Of a DNA stretch of 64,000 nucleotides, positions 24,100 through 37,041 are shown in pieces; positions within the stretch are counted from its first letter, which is position 1, and each line of letters starts with the position of its first letter. Below the pieces are notes generated by a model. That model was not told the DNA's origin and made no database searches. It saw only the letters and a program-made list of their open reading frames with translations. Position numbers and translations under genes: made by a program. This DNA comes from Onthophagus taurus (taxonomy: Eukaryota; Arthropoda; Insecta; Coleoptera; Scarabaeidae). The DNA is taken from the NCBI RefSeq assembly GCF_036711975.1, contig NC_091972.1, positions 14,513,001-14,577,000 of the forward strand, read 5' to 3'.

Positions 24100-26060
24100 C
24101 TACTCAGCATTGACTGGTTCAATTTTTACCACAACTTGATTATAGCAAAAATATGCGGTTGTTGACTTTTCTTGAAGCCTTTTTTCTGACAAAGTATCCC
24201 TCAAAGTCTTCAGGTTCATCACAGTTAGTTTCAGTTAGACAGTCTTCAGTTTTATTTAGGGACTTTGTGACTTGACCTATGTAATACTTAAACTTGTTAG
24301 CCTTTTCTTGGTGTTGGTCTTGATATTTTCTTTGGCTATGTATTGTGTAATTTTTCAAAAAATCTTCCAATTCTTTGAATTCCCTTTGAAAATTTATCTT
24401 TGGATTGGTTTTCTTTTTTGGTCTCAAAAAATAACGGCCCAGCTTATCACTATTTACTTCATTTTCATCTTGAGTCTTTTCTTCAACATTGATTTCGTCG
24501 CCTTCGATAGTAAGTCTAAAATCTGATCTGAATCTGATCTTTCACATTTAATTTTTTTTTGCGACGTCGACTTCTGGTATCAGATTCGTCGCCGTAGCGA
24601 AAGTTTTTCAAGTAGGAAACTACTGAGATGTTAACATCTTGAAAAACTCCAGTTTGGTCTTCTTCCAACGACACTTCTTGCCTGTTTTTGAGGATAAATC
24701 CCAGCTTTTCTGAAGCCCGAAATTATGTTATAGTTCGTTTTTTTTCTATAATACTTGTCAATGTAAATTTTTTAGGGTTTCTGTTGGTATTATCTAGGAC
24801 TCTTATAAAATTTATGTTGTTTTCCTGATTTTTAGTAACATGTTCAGTAACTAAATAGTTGAGGTTAAAATACTAATACATTTTTAGATCAATACGATTT
24901 TAACGAGGTACTTATTTATTGTAAAAACGTGCTACAAAGTAATTATATACAACAAAACACCTTTTCTAGGTAAATAAATGGCAAATAAACACTCCACAAC
25001 ATTTTTTGTGCGCTTTTTCTTTTTGAATAACGAAAGCTCAAACGTCAGTGTGACATATCTATTTTAAAACATGATAAAACAAAACTCTCTGTTAATTTTG
25101 CCAACTTTACAACAATTTGACAGGTATTATAGAAAAAAAATGAACTATAGTTGCCTCGTTGACTTTGATTTTGTCAAAAAGTAATTTCAAAAGATGGGGA
25201 CATTTATTCTTTTAGACAGATCCTTTTTTTTTTGCTTCTGAAGACATTTTCCAATTGATGAGAATTTTTCTCCAAGCTGCAAAAGACACATCTAATTGAA
25301 TTGGGCGGTAGAAAGATGAATGATACATTTATATCATGCTGCCTACATTTTTCTACGATATTTGCTGAAAATTCGATGACAAGTTGTCTCCAATTAAAAA
25401 TTTTGGTCTTGGTAGTGTTCTCATGTGTGGAATGGCAATTTTCAAATGTAGATGTTTCAAACCCGCTTTTGCTTCTATTGAATCTTGTACCTCTTGGCTC
25501 CCAATTGTCCGAAAATCGTAAAGATGTGTGGCTTTATAAACCACATATGCCGGCAATAGTTGACCAGTGGCTGTACTTTATGCACTTTTTGTATTGTCAT
25601 AGTTGACGATATTTTCTGGTGGTACATCTCTCAGTTATTCTTCTAGATGATCAAAAAAATTGCCGATATCACGAGGTGACACCTACGCCCTACATCTTTT
25701 GACATTTTGACAAATTCGTGTTCTCAAGTTTTTGGCATGTCTCCGTAAAAATGAATAGATAAAGTCTTTCTCTGGTATATTGTCTTTAACTAAAGGCACT
25801 TGTTTTCCTCGACTATCTAAGTAATGTTTGACAATTTTGCGCAGATCTAAATACTTGACTACTCTTCCACAGTGCTCAGCTGAGTTTTTTCAAATTTGGT
25901 TTATTTTTGTGCAGATATAAAACGGAATAATGAATGATATATCTTTTAGCAGCATTTCTGTACGATACTCCATTTCTAATGTCTTGAAGAGCCAAATTGA
26001 AGAATCAATTTTTTTGTACTGCTTTGACCTAGGGTCGTAAAAGTACTTCCACGGCATCTA
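24100..26060 (-). mobile_element. pogo/Tigger-like transposase relic
   Basis: Minus-strand reading starts at an ATG at about 26058 (MPWKYFYDPRSKQYKK, a pogo-like N-terminus). It continues through a DNA-binding region into GQLLPAYVVYKATHLYD and LPRPKFLIGDNLSSNF at 25590-25360, the DDE core ending in the conserved GDN. The frame 24427-24140 is a basic C-terminal tail. Frameshifts and stops break it. Possible outer ends are AAAAGAAACAAAAA near 22456 and TTTTTGTTTCTATTCACCC near 26334. Confidence 0.7.
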
Positions 26061-26349
26061 AAGCATAAAATAACAGGGAATTATGCATCACCCCATTCAT
26101 ACTTCAGTTAAAATATAAACAATCATACCTTATTTTTGTTGCCAAAACAAACAAAGTTTTCTAACTTATATTTTGACGTTTACCTTGAACTGTATAAAGG
26201 TAAACTTGCCAACCTTCTTTTAATTTGCCTTAATTTTGCTTTCTTTTATTCATTCTACATCATTTTCACGCAACCAAACCAAACTTTTTTGTATTAGTTT
26301 AAAAGCAAACAAATTATGAAAAACTTTCCTACTTTTTGTTTCTATTCAC

Positions 26350-29217
26350 CCATCATTATAACATCAGGTAATCATTTAAATTTATTTAACAAAATTATTA
26401 ATTTTTGTCTGAGTAAGCGTTGCAAATGTTTTTTGCCTACTATGTCCCTCATTCGTTTTAACAAAAAAAGTTGGACTTCATTACATTCCTAGTGCGTTTA
26501 TTGGTATCTCCAACGCCGTGAACGCTTCGGCATGCGTCATGTGTATATTATCATCGGTAATCGTTGTCATTGAGGTTTACATAGCCCATATCATTTTTAT
26601 CCATATCCAACTATTTGCAGCATCAGATTCGTCACAATCATGAAAACTAGGAACTAACTGGTACAGTTTTGCCACCCTTTTTTTCTTTCAAGCGTTTTTG
26701 CTTCATTTGCATTCTCTTATTCCCTCTAATTTCTTTATTGTCATGTCAACGCTTGTTCCATCCTTTTTTTTTTGGATTTTCATTAGTGAGTACTTGCTCA
26801 AATTCTTCATCAATCGAATTTAGCACTTCAACAGAAAGAAAATAACACTTTTCCTTGAAGTTGTTTTACTTTTCAAACATTTTTCACATTTGATATGAAA
26901 ATTTTTTTGTACCAGTCTATAGAAATTTCATTATTCATCGTGGCAGTTCTATGCTCTAGAAGAGACTGGGAGCTGAGTTACATTTTTTTGAAACACTTTC
27001 TTACTTTTTCCATTGACTTGTAGCGGCAGTGCATAATCACTACTAGCGTTTAGGAAAGTGCCTTTACAATCTGAAACAACTTTTTCTCCGACAGCAACCT
27101 AAGTATTTTTGCAAACCATACAAAATTCACACTGTATTTCTGGAAAAATGTTATGTTGAGCATTGTTTGCAAAGTATTGATGTATGAGGTGGTTGTTGCA
27201 CCTTTGGTATGTTAACCAATTTATTTATAAATCAGGTGGGGCTGTCCAAAAGCCATAGATATGGAATCTAGTTAGAGAAGAGAAAACCAATTAAAATACA
27301 CGTTGTACATTTGAAGTTCTTCCGTTTTTAAAAAACCCCTTTTTTGACCGGTATTGCTTCCTGACTCCCACTGTAGACGAATATTGTTTTTATTCTTAAC
27401 AATTTCTAAACAACTAAATAAATACGACAGAAAAGAAAGATTCAGTTCCGCACTAAAACGAAGGGAAATAGGTAATTCCCCGGTTTTAATATACTTAGAT
27501 TATTCCAGAAATGTTTGCTTCCAGAAAATTTGTCCACTTAAAAGGGGGTGCCCGAAAAGGATTTTCTACTGTGTTTATCGTCTTTTTGTTCCTGGTTCTT
27601 TATACTTCATTCCAGAGAGTTTTAAAAAGTAAACATCTCTTGGGTTTTTGTGTTTCTTTCGCTAGTCCAATTTTCCAGCTGAACATTATGTTTTTTAAGT
27701 TGGAAGACGCCTCTTTTCAACTGCTAAAGCAGTACCATCACTTATCCAATTCCGGTCATCATTATTAGGTTATATGTTATCTTTACTTCTCTCTCCATTT
27801 TTTTTAAAGTTATATTTATTTTTGCGTCAACTGCTTTTTTGGATATCATTTTTAATTGGGGTATTGTTTTCGCTGTCCATGTTTAAATGGCAGAAAATAA
27901 TAATAATATGAATTGTTTTAAAGGATTTTCCTTTAGCTGGTTGATTATGAAACCGGTCAATAGACAAATTTAAGCATTTAATATATTTTTTTAATTTATT
28001 GATAAATTATATACAAGTGTACCTAAAAAAATATGGTCGCAAATGTAATTAAAATATATTTTATTGCCACTCCATATTTAAACTTGATAGGTGTAGAGTT
28101 CACGTGTAAAAAATTATGATTTGTTTTTAGTATTTATTAATTTCGAGTTATTTTTTCTATGATATCGAAAAATAACTAGTTTTTAAGTACAATTCCTTTC
28201 TACGACTGTTATTTAACTTAATTACTTTGATAAATTGTTATCAGTTGACTAGCCATTTATAATTAGAAAAGAAATATTTAAAATGTAAAATTAGATGAAG
28301 ATAAAATGTATATTATTATTATTATTAATAAATAATGTTGTTAATTTGTGTAGCTACAAAAAAAATTAAAAGAAAATCATAAAAATTTCTAGTCTATTAC
28401 GATTTTTTTGCAAAAAATATCACATATTTTATTTAATAATTTTATTACAATAAATAATTGTATGTTCAATAAAATTCGAAATTGGTAGTGTTGATAGAAG
28501 CAAATATATACAAAAACTCAAATTGGGAAACCTATAAAACTTTCCAATTGAAAAGTTAAGTTAAAAGTGTGAATAGATTTTATTGAGCATACTTTAAAAA
28601 GTGTATTGTGTAAGTAATATTAAAATACTAGTTAAAAAGCTACTACCAATCATAACAAATAACGGGTATAGATTGTAATTATTAAATATAATGCAAATAA
28701 AAATATGTGGAAAAAAATAAAAATAATCGTACTTGAGGGGTATTATAATAATTATTATAAAATATAAATGTTGAGCTGCTGCTTTGTTATGTAATATAAT
28801 TGTTAGAATTATAAAAGAGATAATAGAAAACGTATAAAGCTTACAAAAAACTTCAAACTAACCGCAAAAAGATCATTGACTTTACAATTCAAAGGAATAT
28901 CAAAATTGAAAACTTTAGAAAAGGTGTCAGAATTTATTTTTGTTGTAAAACAATCTATAAAACAGGGTTTACATTACATTTAAATAAAATTATTAAATAT
29001 ATTAATTAGAATCTCAACACCAATTAAAAAAAAAACATTAAAATCGTTAATTTCTCTTTTTTGTTACCAAATTGTTGCAAATGTATTAAAAAAAGTAATA
29101 TATAGAAAGAAAAGTATTAATTTTATGTATTCTTCTTTTTAATAATTATTTTATTAATAAAAAATCATTTTTTATTATTATTTTTTCTTTTATTAACGAA
29201 AAAAAATCAACATTATT
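26350..29217. other. Intergenic, no gene recognised
   Basis: AT-rich DNA. 26440-27230 on the minus strand hints at a decayed cysteine-containing frame that I cannot assign. The plus frames at 27354-27768 have no family features. 28000-29217 is very AT-rich and is probably downstream flank and 3' UTR of the minus-strand MTIF2 gene. Confidence 0.4.
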
Positions 29218-32200
29218 TTAAAACCCAGGATCCCAATCGGTTTTTTGCTTCTCCATTTTCTTTTCAAAACAAATCAAAACATCTCCTTGTTCGAACTTAA
29301 TATCTCTATCAAGTAATTGTAATCCGCATTCCAAACCTTTCTTAATCGTATCCACCTCATTCTTCAAATGTCTCATTGAGAATAACGATCCCTCATAAAT
29401 AGGACTCCCATCCCTAACCAATCTGTACATCAAATTCTTTTTAAGTACTCCTTTTGTACATCGACTTCCTGCGACAGGAACTTTTCTTTTACCCTCGTTA
29501 ATTTCGAATTGTTGTAAAACTTGAGCTTCGCCAACGATTTCTTCGACTTCTTTCATTGGTAGACGAGAATTAATTTGTTCTTTTACGTCATCGATTAATT
29601 TATAGATTACATTATGTTGTTGGATGGATAATTTTGAGTTATTTGCGTCGTTGATGATGTTTTCAGGGTTTGTAACATTAAAAGTGTAAATCACAGCATT
29701 AAAAGCTTTTGCTAATTCAACATCAGACTCTGTAATGGGACCAACAGCAAAATGAACTATATCTAGGGGACACTCCTGTGATTCATACGTTGATAGAACA
29801 TTTAATATCGCTTCTAAAGTTCCATTTACATCACATTTTAGGATTATATTCAAATGGGGTGATGTATCATCTCTTTCATATTCTGGTTTTCGCGGACCTT
29901 CAGGTCTTAATTTAAATCTCCCCAAACTCCTACGCAGTTTTAATTTTTCTTGATAAATCTTTGAATGTTCTTTTTCTTTAGCTTCAATTATCGCTAAGTT
30001 TTCTTCTTCTTTATCCTTTACGTTTTTTTCTTCGCGTGTCTTTAAAACGTTTCGAGCTTTTTTTTCTGTTTCAACTTCTAATATAATATCCCCAGCTTGG
30101 GGTAAATCCTTCCATCCTTCAATTTCAACCGGATATCCCGGTTTAACTTCGTCCAAAACTTTTCCGTCAGCATCGCGTAACACTCTCACCTTCCCCATAA
30201 CATTTCCCGCAACTAAAACAGCTGCTTTTTTTAATGTACCTCTTTGCACAATTGCTGTACATAATTTTCCACGATGTCGATCTAGTTTGCTTTCAATGAT
30301 AACGCCTTCCGCGGGTCCCGTTGGGTCTGCTTTAATTTGAAGGAGATCTGCTTGAAGAACTAAAGCCTCGGTGAGTTGATCTAAATTTTTCTTTTTTAAA
30401 GCGGAAATTGGAACAGATTGGACGTCTCCACCTTGATTTTCTACTTGAATTCCAATTTCTAAAAGCATTTGCTCCGTTCTTTGTACATTTGCTTTTGGGG
30501 CGTCTATTTTATTTATTGCGACAAGAATTGGAACTAAAAAGAAAATTAATTAAATATGTAATTCATAAAAATATTTGACCGACATCACAAGGGAGATGAA
30601 TGGATACAAAAGGGAAATGGATATAAAACTAACAAAGAAAGACAGGAGGATGGATATCCTGAAACACGCTAAAGAGTTGAAAGGAACGAACATATGGATA
30701 GATGACGAGTACTCTAAGAAAATTCAGAGAGAGATATGATTTGATGACTGAACTAAGGGAACTCATGAGGAAAGGAGTTAAAGCTCATTCACAATTCAAC
30801 AAAATAATTGTAAAGGATGAAGCAAAGAACAAGGGGAAGATAGTGGATGAAGAAGCTGGCAGGAACAATAAGCGTACAGTTTCGGAAAGATCGCCGGACG
30901 ATATGGAAAAAGAAAAAAGGAAACTACAAAGATAAAGACAACTACAAGGGACATATGGACATATGGGCGGATTTTTATGCAGAAAAGTTCAAGGATGGAA
31001 AACGGACACAAACAATGGAGGAGGAGAGAGAAAATGAGATAAGGGAAGACACTACAGACACAGCAACTGAAGAGATAACAATGGAAGAATTAGGAAGGGC
31101 AATGATGAAGTTGAAAACAGACAAGACTTGCGACAAAGACAAGATAGATTCAGAGATGATAAAATATTTGAGAATAAAAGGGAAGAAGGGGCTTCTAAGT
31201 GTATATTATAAAACCGCATGTGAGTCGGAAATAATTCCGAAAGATTGGGAAGATAACATCATACAATACATAAAAAAGGAAGCTACTCGAACTGTGAAAA
31301 TTACAGAGCCATATGCCTATCATCTACAAGTTACAAATTATACACAAAGACAATAGAAAAAAGGTCAAGAAGAGTAGTGGAAAATAAACTAGAAGATGAA
31401 CAAGCAGCATACAGAGCAAGCAAACAAACGAACGATAACATCAGAAATATCATTGAAAGGAAAATAGAGACGGGCAATGAAGTATACCTAATATTCTTGG
31501 ACCTAAAAGCAGATTTTGACATTGTTAACTGTAGTATTATATGGAAGTGTCTAGAACAACTAATGGTACCACAAACACTAACAAAAATAATTGAAAACCT
31601 GTACAAGAAAGTCAAGGGCATAGTACAAATAAAGGGAGAAACATAAAAAACTTTTGAAATGAGCAAGGGAATAAAACAAGGCGATAGCCTTGTTTTATTA
31701 AGCCTCTTGTTATTTATAATATTAATGGACAGAGTGATTAAAAATACAAGAACAAATAAATATCAAACAGTAATAGGTTATAAAAGTTTCGAACCAGTAA
31801 AAATAGATAATTTACTATATGCTGACGAATAGTGCTGATAGCAGAGAACCATAAGGCAAGGAAGTTGGGTGAAATAGGACAGAAGAAATTGAAAGATTCA
31901 TGTGATATCACGAAGATTTGTATGTGCAGTTGTGATAAAAACCATTGCATTAGACATATTTGCTATTGCATGATATATTTTGTTGTTTGCTGACAAATGA
32001 ATAACGAATTTCACTCTACTCCAAGCGAACATTACAGTAAACATTTCAAGTTATAATGCATAATTCTTATTTCATTATTTTACGAATAATTTTTATATCA
32101 AAAATGTCGAAACAATCAAGATATTTGAAATTATTAGAAATTATAAATAACATAGATGAAGAGTGTTCGGAATTTAGCGAAGAGGAACTATCTGAAAGTG

Positions 32201-35200
32201 AAGTGGATAATATAGAACAACATGATGACTCATTTGACACTACGGACGAATGTGAGACCTCAGGAAAAGAAATTGAAAACGAAAATATTTTGAATATACG
32301 TAGAGGACAAAAGAAAAAAAGACCGTTATCAAGTTCAGAAAATGAAAGTGATGTGGAACACCGAAATTGCGGCTGATGGTACAGTTTAGCAAGAAATAGA
32401 ACCAGGCTCAACACCTGGACGATCATCAATTTATAATATTTTTATTGATGTTGTAGGCCTGGCAGCATATACCAAACGAAATATTATGAAGGGGAAAGTG
32501 AGAACTGCATTTTCTTTGCTTATTGATAGTCATGTAATGGAGCATTATAAAAAAAAGCACAGTTTGAACATCTGATATGGAATAATAAATGGGGTCCCGC
32601 AAAAACCAGGAGCAGGAATGGTTTTTGTGAAATTATGCGGTTTATCAGGTTTAATAAAAAAAGTCAACAAAGTCAGCGTTTACAAACAGATCAATTTGCT
32701 CTAATTTCTGAAGTACGGTACAAATTCATCGAGAATAGCCAAAATTGTTACAAGCCTGGGAAACATGTAACTATCGATGAACAGCTTTTCTCAACCAAAG
32801 CGAGGTGTAGGTTTACGCAATATATGCCGAATAAACCGGATAAGTTTGGTATAAAATTCTGACGTCAGCACCAAATACACTATAAATCGATTTTCATATT
32901 TGGGGAAAGATGAAAACAGAGGAGCTTCATCTCCAATTGGGGTATTCGTTGTTTTCAAACTACTGGAACCACAGATAATTTCTTTGCAAGTGCATCACTA
33001 GCTGCAAAATTACTAGAAAAAAGAACCACTCTTATTGGAACTATCCGCGGAAATAAAAGAGAACTACTAAAATTCGCCAAGCAGCCGAAAGATGGAAAGA
33101 AGCGTCACATGCTTCTCAACAACATTATATAAATCGAGACATTGTTCACTTACCATTTACAAAAGTAACCCAAATAAAAAAGTGCTTCTACTGAGTTCAA
33201 AGTATAAATCTATAAGCATCGGAAAAACCGGTAAGCGTATACCTGAAACGATCAAATTCTACAATAGTACTGAATACGGTGTAGATGTAGACATGACGGA
33301 TCAGACGGCAAGAAAATACTCCGTGAAATCGAAATCGCAAAGATGGCCTGGATGGAATCAACTCATGGGTTTTATACGGAGAAACAACCAGCGAAAAAAT
33401 TTCTAGACAACATTTTTTATTTCAATTAGCTGAAGAACTTGCCGAAGATTTTCAACATGAACAACAGGAAGAAAAAGAAATTATACAAAAAACATCAACA
33501 AATTCAAGTTCGGATTCTCGTGTGCAAATGCGAAAAAGGTGTCAAATAGGTTTTTGCAAAGAAAACAAAACTACAAAAATCTGTTTCAAATGCCACAAAA
33601 TATGCGGCGAACATGAATAAACATATTATTTTTATGTTTTTTAAATTTAATAAATAAACAATTTTGAAGCGTTATTTGAAATAAATTGTTGTGTTCATGT
33701 ACCACATTGTACAAAATCAGCTAAATGATATATTCTTTCGCTATACATAGTAATATACAGTGTCCCGAAATTCAACGTCAAGCGGGCACCGTGTGAGAGG
33801 CCAACTCATACCTGTTCTGGTAAAAATAAGAAAAAAAATTCCATGTCTCTTAGTTAAGTGGTAATAGACATTTTTTGAGAATGTTAAAAATCGTTCATCA
33901 TATCTTTAGGTCAGAAATGTTGACAATTTAATAGTGATTTTTTTAATAAAGTATTTCGTATGAACCACGCTACTATAGAATCCACAAATCAAATAACAAA
34001 AGTCGTTAGTTTTCCGAAAAAAAAAATATTTGTATGATCGAGTTAAGGTTAAAAGAATTTATGGCTATTAAGTTTGACACACGATTTCTAAAAAAAGGAG
34101 TAGTACAACACCCTTGGCAAATTATTTTAAAAGATGGCATGTTTAGTCAAGATTCCAAAATGGTACAACACTTGCCATTTTTCTTTTCATAAAAAGTATT
34201 ATTACCTGTTTTTTCTGCAAAATACGCATGATTTAAAAAATTCATACTTTCGTATGTTATTTGTATTTCCTCCAAAACAATTTAACAACTTTGTTAGAAA
34301 ATGTACCACTCAATATCTACAAAGAAATGTGCTTTCAACAAGATGGTTGCCCAGTTCATTATACTTGTCGTGTACGGAATTGAATACAGAATATCTCTAA
34401 AGAGGGATCCTTTTTTTGGATTTTTCTTATTTTTACCAGAACAGGTATGGGTTAGCCTCTCGCCCGGCACCTGCTTGACGTTGAGTTTAGGGACAGCCTG
34501 TATATAACATTTTAAAGACGGGCAACTTGACCCGCTGTGGTAGGTATACATGAAGTATCGGTTGGTTTAGTGTTAAGGAATAAAAGATAGAAAAAGTATC
34601 ATCATATGAGTACTTGGGCAGTATAATATTACAAGATGTAAGGATAGATTTAGACATAAATGCAAGAATAAGGAAAACAACGTATATCATAGTCTAAACA
34701 GAACAATTTTTGGGAAGAAGGAAAGAGATAAAAAGATAAAATTGAAAGTGTACAACTTGGTTGTAGTCTCAATATTAACATATGCCAGTGAAATGAAATT
34801 TTTACGGAAAGTGGTGAGAAGCTGAAGTGGGATAGGATAAAGAAGAGTAGATCAAGAGGAGATAGCGAAATAGAGAGAAAGCAACTAAACTGGTACGCCC
34901 ACAAAACTAGAATGGAACATAACACAATAGTAAAACAGGTATTTGAAGCGTAAGAAATAAAAGAAGCGAAGAAATAATAAAGGTAAGAAAAAGAGGGGAA
35001 GACTTAGGAAAAAGTGGGAAGAAAGAATAGCAGAAGTTGGGAAGAAGAGAGGGAATGGAAGAAGTAAATGGAGGAATAGAAAAAGATTTATCCAACGCCA
35101 ACAGGCATAAGGATGAGGAGAAGAAGAAGACAAAAATAATTTTTTCAACTCACCATTGGCTTGTTTAGCCATTCGAACTGACTCCACAGTTTGTTCCATT

Positions 35201-36075
35201 ACGCCATCATCAGCAGCAACAACCAAAACAACAATATCCGTTATATTAGCCCCCCTTTCCCTCATTGAAGTGAAAGCAGCATGCCCCGGAGTATCTAAAA
35301 ACGTAACTCTAGCCCCAGAATCCAAAGAAACCGAAAAAGCTCCAATATGTTGAGTAATTCCCCCAAATTCGCGATCAACAACATTTGAGTGTCGTAAACT
35401 ATCTAAAAGGGTTGTTTTTCCATGATCAACATGTCCCATTACTGTGACGACGGGTGGTCGCCTCTGTAAAACGGAAGGATCTGGTGGAGGTCTTGGAGAA
35501 ACATCTTCGTCTTGAAAGTCTTCAGTTTCTGAAGGCTTTGGTATGATTCTCATGCGTTTTCCACTTCGTCTTATGGCGAGTTGAAGTTCTTTGAGGTCTG
35601 ATAACACGGTTGATGAGCCCTTTATGTTGTTTAAAAAGAGTTCTTCAATGTATGATGTGTTTTTATTCATTATTTCTGCTAGTTCTTTTACGGTTATGTT
35701 TCTCCAAACATCAATTACTTCTAATTTTTGCTTCGGAGAGTATTCTCTTAAATTGGGTTTTTTCTAAATTAATGATTATTTTTGAAATTAATTTTTAAGT
35801 TAGAAAATTTAATAACTTACTCTTTCTTCCGAATCTTTTCTTCGTTTTAATAAATTCGTACTATTATGGATATTTACACTTAATATACTATTAATAGTTA
35901 ACGTTTTTTCTCTTTTTAATGTTATTAACCTACAAATTAAGGTTTATTTAGAGGTTAAGTATAAAACATTAATGTTTCTTTACCTTTGTATTGAATTTAG
36001 ACTTAAAAAGGCCGATTTTTTTAAACCGGGGGTATATATTTTCGAAAATAATACGCACCGCGAATAAATCCCCAT
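29218..36075 (-). CDS. MTIF2: Mitochondrial translation initiation factor IF-2 (four exons)
   Basis: GTPase that brings initiator fMet-tRNA to the small mitochondrial ribosomal subunit. Exons in transcript order are 36075-35984, 35929-35821, 35763-35154 and 30533-29218. All are GT-AG and join in frame to 708 residues, close to the human 727. The N-terminus is basic, with serines and leucines and no acidic residues, as expected for a mitochondrial presequence. GTPase motifs are GHVDHGKTT at about residues 177-185, DTPGH at 224-228 and NKID at 278-281. The last exon carries the later IF-2 domains and ends ...DWDPGF. The third intron is 4.6 kb because of transposon insertions; the other two are 54 and 57 bases. 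The start lies 966 bp from the divergent p47 gene. Confidence 0.95.
30560..31860 (+). mobile_element. LINE reverse transcriptase, left part of a split element
   Basis: Inside the third MTIF2 intron, antisense to MTIF2. Frames at 30847-31356 and 31377-31646 encode a linker, then [43 protein letters not shown] and, near 31700, KGIKQGDSL with a YADE remnant. The wording resembles RTE-type elements. Several frameshifts. The 3' remainder lies at 34530-35140. Confidence 0.75.
32056..33720 (+). mobile_element. piggyBac-like transposase relic
   Basis: Starts with an acidic N-terminal region (open frame 32056-32376) and continues in other frames. MRFIRFNKK and [19 protein letters not shown] with [13 protein letters not shown] (32635-32862) are piggyBac DDD-domain motifs. 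[16 protein letters not shown] and [11 protein letters not shown] (33280-33370) are its C-terminal core. A cysteine-rich end (C-x4-C ... C-x2-C) follows near 33540-33610, with an AATAAA at about 33648. At least five frame breaks make it inactive. It is nested in the LINE within the MTIF2 intron. Confidence 0.85.
33758..34500 (+). mobile_element. Tc1/mariner-type internally deleted element flanked by TA
   Basis: The ends are imperfect inverted repeats of about 85 bp, CAGTGTCCCGAAATTCAACG and, reverse-complemented, CAGGCTGTCCCTAAACTCAA, with TA immediately outside each (33756-33757 and 34501-34502). Internally a short plus-strand remnant reads [15 protein letters not shown], the second catalytic-aspartate block of a mariner-like transposase. 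The first and third blocks are missing. A related copy lies at 52946-53495. Confidence 0.8.
34530..35140 (+). mobile_element. LINE 3' part, right half of the split element
   Basis: Plus-strand reading gives [20 protein letters not shown], then a YASE-like and KWDRIKKSR segment, [12 protein letters not shown], and a basic tail rich in RRGRPRKKWEER-like sequence. This is the usual end of RTE-type ORF2 and continues the element at 30560-31860. It stops about 15 bases before the MTIF2 exon boundary at 35154. Confidence 0.75.
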
Positions 36076-36454
36076 TTTAATTTAACTTATTTTAAGCCAA
36101 TATTAATAAATTTGCTTTTAAAAGTTATAGGTTATGTTATGTCATGTCGGTGATATATATACGTGTAAAACGAACGATTTTCCCCCCCTCCAAGAAATTA
36201 ATCACCTTAATTAATCTTTTCGTTAAATCTAAACTTAATTATTAGTTTTGAATTTGTTTTTTAAGTAAAAAATAATGAATTTAATTGGAGTAAACTCGAA
36301 TATTAAATATTTAAAAATAAATAATTTTTGTTATTGTTTTAAAATAACTTCCACATACATAGTATATGTAAGAAATGACAGCTGTCATTACTTAGCCCGG
36401 TATTTATAATCAGTTTCAACTTGTGTTAATAATTAAAAAGACGGGAAGAAAGTG
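35817..36454. repeat. Tandem duplication unit A (MTIF2 exons 1-2 plus shared promoter)
   Basis: Left copy of a direct duplication; the right copy is 36455-37033. This unit holds the working MTIF2 exons 1 and 2. It also holds a non-coding copy of the p47 leader (GGGAAGAAAGTG near 36443) that runs into antisense MTIF2 exon 2 sequence instead of a p47 start codon. Confidence 0.9.
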
Positions 36455-37041
36455 TTACTCTTTCTTCGTTTTAATAAACTTGTACTATTATGGATATTTA
36501 CACTTAATATACTATTAATAGTTAGCGTTTTTTTTCTTTTTAATGCTATTAACCTACAAATTAAGGTTTATTTAGAGGTTAAGGATAAAACATTAATGTT
36601 TCTTTACCTTTGTATTGAATTTAAACTTAAAAACGGCTAATAAATCCCCATTTTAATTTAACTTATTTTAAGCCAATATTAATAAATTTGCTTTTAAAAG
36701 TTATAGGTTATGTTATGTCATGTCAGTGATATATATACGTGTAAAACGAATGATTTCCCCCCCCTCCAAGAAATTAATCACCTTAATTAATCTTTTCGTT
36801 AAATCTAAACTTAATTATTAGTTTTAAATTTGTTTTTTAAGTAAAAAATGATTAATTTAATTGGAGTAAACTTGAATATTAAATATTTAAAAATAAATAA
36901 TTTTTGTTATGGTTTTAAAATAACCTCCACATACATAGTATATGTGAGAAATGACAGCTGTCATTACTCAGTCCGGTATTCATAGTAATCAGTTTCAACT
37001 TGTGTTAATAATTAAAAAGACGGGAAGAAAGTGATTAGAAT
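36076..37041. promoter_or_regulatory. Divergent promoter region between MTIF2 and p47
   Basis: 966 bp separate the two start codons, which read away from each other. The shared promoter-like core, with TATATATACGTG and an AATGACAGCTGTCATT palindrome, is present twice because of the local duplication (palindromes at about 36374-36389 and 36951-36966). No classic TATA box is placed with certainty. The assignment is inferred from position. Confidence 0.6.
36455..37033. repeat. Tandem duplication unit B (broken MTIF2 exons plus p47 leader)
   Basis: Right copy, highly similar to 35817-36454. It has lost 14 bases in the exon 2 copy and about 55 bases in the exon 1 copy. The remaining minus-strand ATG now reads only M-G-I-Y before a stop, so it cannot encode the MTIF2 N-terminus. 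Its right end forms the real 5' leader of p47, whose ATG is eight bases further on. Confidence 0.9.

Noticed and set aside
32056-32376. Acidic 106-residue frame as a host gene
   Set aside because: It continues directly into piggyBac transposase motifs in other frames and lies within a nested transposon block, so it is the transposase N-terminus.
34885-35150. Open frame continuing past the MTIF2 exon 3 end into the intron
   Set aside because: The exon has a clear donor (GTGAG) at 35153, and the next exon restores the IF-2 sequence [11 protein letters not shown]. The read-through is phenylalanine/serine/leucine-rich antisense LINE sequence.
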